A stretch of 59,707 bases of DNA from Anaerolineae bacterium (GTDB lineage Bacteria; Chloroflexota; Anaerolineae; 4572-78; J111). The position numbers and the translations under genes were made by a program. Under the pieces are notes generated by a model, which did not search any database, was not told where the DNA came from, and saw only the letters and a program-made list of their open reading frames with translations. The DNA is taken from NCBI GenBank assembly GCA_023151115.1, contig JAKLJP010000043.1:1-59707 (forward strand), written 5' to 3'. Each line of letters opens with the position of its first letter. The first letter of the stretch is position 1. Below are positions 56,065 to 59,707 of this stretch, piece by piece.

Positions 56065-58608
56065 TCATTGATTTTTTACTACCTCTACATCCCCCAGCCA
56101 CAAAAAGTCGTCGCCAATTTTTCCGGCCCCGGCCACAATTTTAAGCCGTTCCAGGCTATCGGCCTGGTATAAACCAATAATTAAAGGATAACGTCCCGGC
56201 GGCGTCTCCGCTTTGACCGGCAAGCGAAATTGACCCAGACCACGCTGCCCCGCTCGCCAGATGGAGGTGGGCAAGCGGCAGGCCGGATTGTCGTCCTGCT
56301 GGCCCCACAGATTGGTCCCATCGGTCAGGTGGACAAAGGCGCGATAGTTGTCACGGGGAGGCTGCACCGCCTGCCAATATAGATTGACATAAAGAGTTTC
56401 GCCCGGCGCGACGGTGGCCGCGGGCAAATCATAGCCCAAAAATTGAATGGCCGGGCCGAATTGAGTCATAACCGGCTGTGAGGGCTCCGCTTGTTGGATA
56501 AAATGCTGCGGGGTTGCCAGGGCGTCAAAGACCGGTTCCAACGTTTCGAGGGTGTAAACGGGCGCAGGCGTCTCTTCTACGCTTCCAGCCGAAAAGACTC
56601 GCAGCCGTATCTCGCCTTCTCGCTCAATCCAGCCGGTTTCGTGGTAGGCGGCGATGTTCTGTTCTGGGATGTAGAAATCATAGCCGGGCGTGCGGGCAAA
56701 AAACTGCTGCGGCGTGTCGTAGCAGGAGCGAGCCTGGCCGTAGTTGTACCAAATCGGAATGACAAAATCCTCATTGATGCTGCGAAAGTCGCCGGGGAAC
56801 AGACCCTGCGCTCGCAGCGCTCCTATTGCCTTCCAACCTTCCCGTTTCGGATAGCCAAAATACTCTCGTTCTTTGGGTAATTCATGATAAACTGCCGCCC
56901 AGTTGGAACTGTCCCACTGTTGGCGCACACGGCCCAGAGTTGACTCTGGAAGTAGGAAGATTATTGCTTCATAGAGCACAATAGAAATTAAAACCAACCC
57001 TCCTACCACAATTAGTAACAAGGCTCGCAGGTTAGAAAGAGAGAAGAACGAACCTTCCAACCTTCCAACCTTCCAACCTTCCAACCCTCCTGCCCAGCCT
57101 GTTCCCGCCAGCAGCACCGCCCCTGGATACATGATATAAAGATGGGTGCGCGGGTCGTCCACCAGAAACCCGTAGCCGACAAAGCCCGCTCCAAACATTA
57201 ACCAGGCGGCTTTGGCCTCGGTGGTAGCCAGGGTGCTGAGCCATTTTTGACGGGTCAGGCCGGGCCAGATAATAAAACCCAGCAGTCCCAACGCCAAAAG
57301 CGGCAAATAGAAGCGTGAACTGTAATCGCTGTCAAGCCGGCGCAGCAAATTCAGGTTGTTGTACAGCAGCCCCGGCTTTACCCGCGACTCGGTCAGATAA
57401 TTGGCCGTATTCTGAAATTCAGGGTCAAGCAGGTAGGGAATATAAAAAGCGGCCAGCAGGCCGAGAAACAGGGTGAGAGCAAGAAGCAGGGGGGCAGAGG
57501 AGCGGGGAGGCAGGGGAGAAGCACTCTCCTCGCCTCCTCGCCTCCTCGCCTCCTCGTTTCCTCGTTTCATCGCTACCCAGCCCAAATACCCGGCTGCCGG
57601 GAGCAACAGCAGCGCGTCAAAATGCGCCAACAGACACGCTGCCAGCAGCAAAGCTCCCAAAATTAACCACCTTCCACTCTTCCAACCTTCCAACTTTCCA
57701 ACCTTCCAACTTTCCAACCTTCCAACTTTCCAACCTTCCCTCCCGGCCAGATACAGGCAGTACAAAGCCAGTGGTCCCAGAAAAAAAATCAACGCCTGAT
57801 ACTGCATCATACGCCCAAAAGCAATAGTGTAACCATTGACAGCCCAAAACAGCGCAGCCAACACGCCTGCTTGCCAACCGAACCATCTGCGCCCGATGAA
57901 AAAGAGTGTGGCCACGCTGAGAAGACTGCTGAGGGCAAAAGGGAAACGGGCCATCGCTTCGGTGATTTGGCCGGTCAGCAGCCAGAAGGCCAGGGGAACG
58001 AGCATTTGGGCCGGGCCTTTACGGTGCAAAAATAAGGCGTAATCTTCGCCCTGCATCAGGCGCACCCCTAACATCAGGGCTTCGGCTTCGTCTTCGTGAA
58101 ATTCGGCGTAACCCAGGCGAGGCAGGCGCAGAGCGGCAGCCAGGAAGACAAGGGCCATGAGAATCAGGATAGTATAAAGTGGCAGGGGTGCAGGGGTGCA
58201 GGGGAGCGGAGGAGCAGAGGAGCGTTGTTGCCACCAGATAATGGCTAATCCGGCGAGGATAATGAGGTTGACGATAAAAAGCAATCGCCATAAATCAAGG
58301 GGGCCGGGCAGGTAAACGGCAAACATTGCGCTAAAGATGGTTAAAGCCAGAGAGAGGCCAATGGCCAGGGTGAGGTGTTCAAGCAGGTCAAATAGAGGTG
58401 ATGCTTGGGACTCGTTTTGACATAATGGATGAGTAAAAAAAATACGCAGCCAGACCCAACCAGGCAAAAAGGCTAGAGAAATTAATGAAGCAAGGTAGCG
58501 TAAATTGGGAGAAACAGAGGAGAAGATCAAAACCTGGGTTGCCAGCAGGAGGAACAGAGGCCAAATGTGGGGGCGGGAAAGATAGGATGTGATTGGATGT
58601 TTAGACAT
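56065..58608 (-). CDS. GT39-like membrane glycosyltransferase, paralogue 2 of an inverted pair
   Basis: An 847-residue GT-C protein. It has an N-terminal four-span block, then RLGYAEFHEDEAEALMLGVR (acidic pair) and HRKGPAQMLVPLAFWLL. The soluble part has GDFRSINEDFVIPIWYNYGQ and RSCYDTPQQFF, and one module at about 713-835 (IQFLGYDLPAATVAPGETLY, PPGRYPLIIGLYQADSLERL). It matches the plus-strand protein at 49658 block by block. Repeat-encoded loops (AACCTTCC units at 57050-57090 and 57680-57745; GCCTCCTC units at 57525-57565) lie between spans. The stop is 13 bp from the stop of the converging gene. Confidence 0.84.
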   Translation of the reverse strand: MSKHPITSYLSRPHIWPLFLLLATQVLIFSSVSPNLRYLASLISLAFLPGWVWLRIFFTHPLCQNESQASPLFDLLEHLTLAIGLSLALTIFSAMFAVYLPGPLDLWRLLFIVNLIILAGLAIIWWQQRSSAPPLPCTPAPLPLYTILILMALVFLAAALRLPRLGYAEFHEDEAEALMLGVRLMQGEDYALFLHRKGPAQMLVPLAFWLLTGQITEAMARFPFALSSLLSVATLFFIGRRWFGWQAGVLAALFWAVNGYTIAFGRMMQYQALIFFLGPLALYCLYLAGREGWKVGRLESWKVGKLEGWKSGRWLILGALLLAACLLAHFDALLLLPAAGYLGWVAMKRGNEEARRRGGEESASPLPPRSSAPLLLALTLFLGLLAAFYIPYLLDPEFQNTANYLTESRVKPGLLYNNLNLLRRLDSDYSSRFYLPLLALGLLGFIIWPGLTRQKWLSTLATTEAKAAWLMFGAGFVGYGFLVDDPRTHLYIMYPGAVLLAGTGWAGGLEGWKVGRLEGSFFSLSNLRALLLIVVGGLVLISIVLYEAIIFLLPESTLGRVRQQWDSSNWAAVYHELPKEREYFGYPKREGWKAIGALRAQGLFPGDFRSINEDFVIPIWYNYGQARSCYDTPQQFFARTPGYDFYIPEQNIAAYHETGWIEREGEIRLRVFSAGSVEETPAPVYTLETLEPVFDALATPQHFIQQAEPSQPVMTQFGPAIQFLGYDLPAATVAPGETLYVNLYWQAVQPPRDNYRAFVHLTDGTNLWGQQDDNPACRLPTSIWRAGQRGLGQFRLPVKAETPPGRYPLIIGLYQADSLERLKIVAGAGKIGDDFLWLGDVEVVKNQ
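57050..57090 (+). repeat. AACCTTCC period-8 array in a CDS
   Basis: Five AACCTTCC units; a second similar array (AACCTTCCAACTTTCC type) lies at 57680-57745. Both are in frame in the minus-strand glycosyltransferase gene. Confidence 0.85.
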
Positions 58609-58684
58609 CCCTCTATTTAATCACACTTTCCATTCTCTTACAAAATCACATCCGGTCCGCTTCTTGTAGAGACCATTCTGCGGT

Positions 58685-58785
58685 TTAGAGCCTATCCGAA
58701 TAACCCCATAGGTGACGCATCCCGATGCGTCATCGGCTGGCATGGGGATACCAACCTACCCTTTTTCGGATAAGCCCTTAGAGCC
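58685..58785 (+). mobile_element. Palindromic element with 8-bp flanking direct repeats
   Basis: TTAGAGCC at 58685-58692 and again at 58778-58785 flank a palindrome with ends TATCCGAA/TTCGGATA. Core: TGACGCATCCCGATGCGTCA and GGCATGGGGATACC, related to 26413 and 44160. The direct repeats look like a target-site duplication. Confidence 0.7.
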
Positions 58786-58835
58786 TGAAGGTTAAAAAGA
58801 CCTTCAGACTCTTGAAAAAAGTGGAACCGGAGTGG

Positions 58836-59027
58836 CTATTTATTTTCAATCGAACAGGTGGACAAGCCAAAAGGTGAGTAAAGCGGACACCAGCCGATAG
58901 CCGCCGTGAGCAGCGGCACCAGCCCGATAGCGCCCCACCAGCTACCAAAGTAGAGTCCGCCCAGCAGGAAAGCCAGCCCAATCACCACCCGAATCACCCG
59001 GTCAACCTTGCCAACATTGCATTTCAT
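58836..59027 (-). CDS. DUF2892 membrane protein
   Basis: A 63-residue protein of the DUF2892 (YgaP-like membrane domain) family: MKCNVGKVDRVIRVVIGLAF, then two spans and GWCPLYSPFGLSTCS, the conserved cysteine-containing end. In other bacteria this domain accompanies rhodaneses and sulfur-responsive regulators. AAGGAG lies about 10 nt before ATG59027. A 19-bp palindrome lies in its promoter region (59102-59120), and a Crp/Fnr regulator frame lies just upstream on the same strand. The hairpin CTGAAGGT/ACCTTCAG (58785-58807) follows the gene. Confidence 0.88.
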   Translation of the reverse strand: MKCNVGKVDRVIRVVIGLAFLLGGLYFGSWWGAIGLVPLLTAAIGWCPLYSPFGLSTCSIENK

Positions 59028-59076
59028 GATAAAAATCTCCTTTTGTTATTTTGGTTTGAATGATTAAGTTACCCCC

Positions 59077-59082
59077 ATCATA
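59077..59082 (-). promoter_or_regulatory. Inferred -10 box of the DUF2892 gene
   Basis: TATGAT on the minus strand (59082-59077), without a good -35, as expected of an activator-dependent promoter. It predicts a transcript start near 59070. Confidence 0.5.
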
Positions 59083-59101
59083 ACAAAAAGAGCGGCAAAA
59101 G

Positions 59102-59120
59102 TATGTGACTATATCACATA
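59102..59120. promoter_or_regulatory. Crp/Fnr-type operator
   Basis: TATGTGACTATATCACATA: a palindrome with 7-bp perfect arms and a 5-bp centre. Its midpoint is about 41 bp upstream of the inferred transcript start of the DUF2892 gene, the place used by class II Crp/Fnr activators. Confidence 0.7.
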
Positions 59121-59121
59121 A

Positions 59122-59658
59122 CTACAACAGCCTAGCTTTTTCAAGCAGGGCTGGCTTGTTTTGAATCACAATTGACCCTCTGGACAAAGCGATAAGGTTT
59201 TCTCGCTCAAAATCCTTCAGGATGCGGCTGACAACCTCTCTGGCGGTACCTAGCTCAAAAGCAATCTCTTGATGGGTTATTTTGACTTCTTGGTTTTCCT
59301 CGGCCAGATTAGCCACAAATTCGGCAATCCGCGCATCTACCCGCCGAAAAGCGACCTCCTCGACGGTGGCGATGACGGTTGCCAGCCGTTTCGACATCAG
59401 CTCAAATACATAGTCCCGCCACACTTCGTACCGTTTGACCCATTCTCGCAAAATTGAGGCCGGAATTAGAACTACCCGAACCGGACTCTCGGTAACGGCG
59501 AAGGCCGGAAACCGGGTCTGGCTGAGAATACACGACGCGGTCAGAATACAGCTTTCATCTTCTTCGATGCGATAAAGCGTAATCTCTCGACCACTCTCGC
59601 CTACCTTGTAAACCCGGACAGCCCCGGCTAAAACTAAGTACAGGATTGCATAAATTCG
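59122..59658 (-). pseudogene. 5'-truncated Crp/Fnr-family regulator
   Basis: The open frame encodes most of a Crp/Fnr regulator. It begins in the cyclic-nucleotide-binding-like domain (LYLVLAGAVRVYKVGESGRE, DESCILTASCIL with two cysteines, FAVTESPVRVVLIPA) and runs to a complete HTH (KITHQEIAFELGTAREVVSR). The family normally has about 40 more N-terminal residues. Here a TGA lies just upstream (59659-59661), no ATG, GTG or TTG occurs before an internal TTG at 59451, and a palindromic element begins at 59686. It is therefore probably a decapitated gene; a sequencing error or an unusual start is possible. It would regulate the site at 59102-59120. Confidence 0.65.
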
Positions 59659-59685
59659 TCACGATTTAATGTATCCGTTTCCTGA

Positions 59686-59707
59686 GATGTCATTTCGAGC
59701 GCCAGCG
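59686..59707 (+). mobile_element. GTCATTTCGA palindromic element, copy 7 (cut by the window end)
   Basis: GATGTCATTTCGAGCG at the right edge matches the left arm of the family. It lies just upstream of the truncated Crp/Fnr frame. Confidence 0.6.

Noticed and set aside
58785..58807. Hairpin CTGAAGGT/ACCTTCAG as a terminator of the DUF2892 gene
   Set aside because: On the minus strand the T-run lies before and within the loop, not after the stem, so it does not fit a factor-independent terminator; kept only as a hairpin.
1..59707. tRNA or rRNA genes
   Set aside because: No cloverleaf-like sequence with a GGTTCGAATCC-type arm and no rRNA signature was seen on reading either strand.

Overview
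The window looks like part of the chromosome of an uncultured, GC-rich Chloroflexota bacterium (Anaerolineae or Caldilineae type). This is an inference from gene content and style: a large battery of GT-C/GT39 membrane glycosyltransferases with C-terminal beta-sandwich modules, many period-7 and period-8 tandem repeats inside and between genes, and several families of short palindromic elements. I saw no rRNA or tRNA gene, CRISPR array, plasmid origin or phage structural gene.

Layout. 1-4389: a diversity-generating-retroelement (DGR) reverse transcriptase and its Avd partner, translationally coupled to a small membrane protein and a secreted glycoside-hydrolase-like protein, then a family-3 solute-binding protein. 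4478-9716: a fused two-domain ABC permease and housekeeping or metabolic genes (methylglyoxal synthase with a clear promoter, GNAT acetyltransferase, DUF3052 protein, acetamidase/formamidase, EEP phosphohydrolase). 9727-17855: a surface-polysaccharide-like cluster (HprK-like kinase, GDPD-like protein, TylF-like methyltransferase, a tandem sugar nucleotidyltransferase, GT2, GT39, NTP_transf_5 protein). 18011-23254 (minus): a three-gene operon of a dihydrolipoyl acyltransferase (E2) paralogue, a FAD subunit and a fused xanthine-dehydrogenase-type protein in which all eight [2Fe-2S] cysteines are replaced. 23384-27942: a 37-codon membrane peptide gene with a near-consensus promoter and a terminator, a LysM amidase, a Mg-chelatase-I-like AAA+ ATPase, small proteins and a hicAB toxin-antitoxin pair. 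28020-36221 (minus): NADP isocitrate dehydrogenase, an SDR enzyme, a membrane-anchored subtilase, a zinc-ribbon/FHA/FHA/ABC-2 transporter and a protein with an effector-associated-like domain. 36267-58608: eight very large membrane glycosyltransferase or glycosyltransferase-like proteins, interrupted by an overlapping small-ORF/nucleotidyltransferase pair. 58836-59707 (minus): a DUF2892 membrane protein behind a class-II-type Crp/Fnr site, and a 5'-truncated Crp/Fnr regulator.

A common theme is repeat invasion. Heptamer arrays form long hairpins that overlap stop codons, encode N-terminal extensions and lengthen loops in membrane proteins. At least three palindromic element families are scattered through the window, one copy lying in frame inside a gene. 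The most unusual items are the cysteine-less xanthine dehydrogenase, the DGR RT-Avd pair whose template and variable repeats are not in the window, the paired hairpins with complementary loops, and the modular C-termini of the glycosyltransferase battery. All calls come from reading the sequence; no search or alignment was run.
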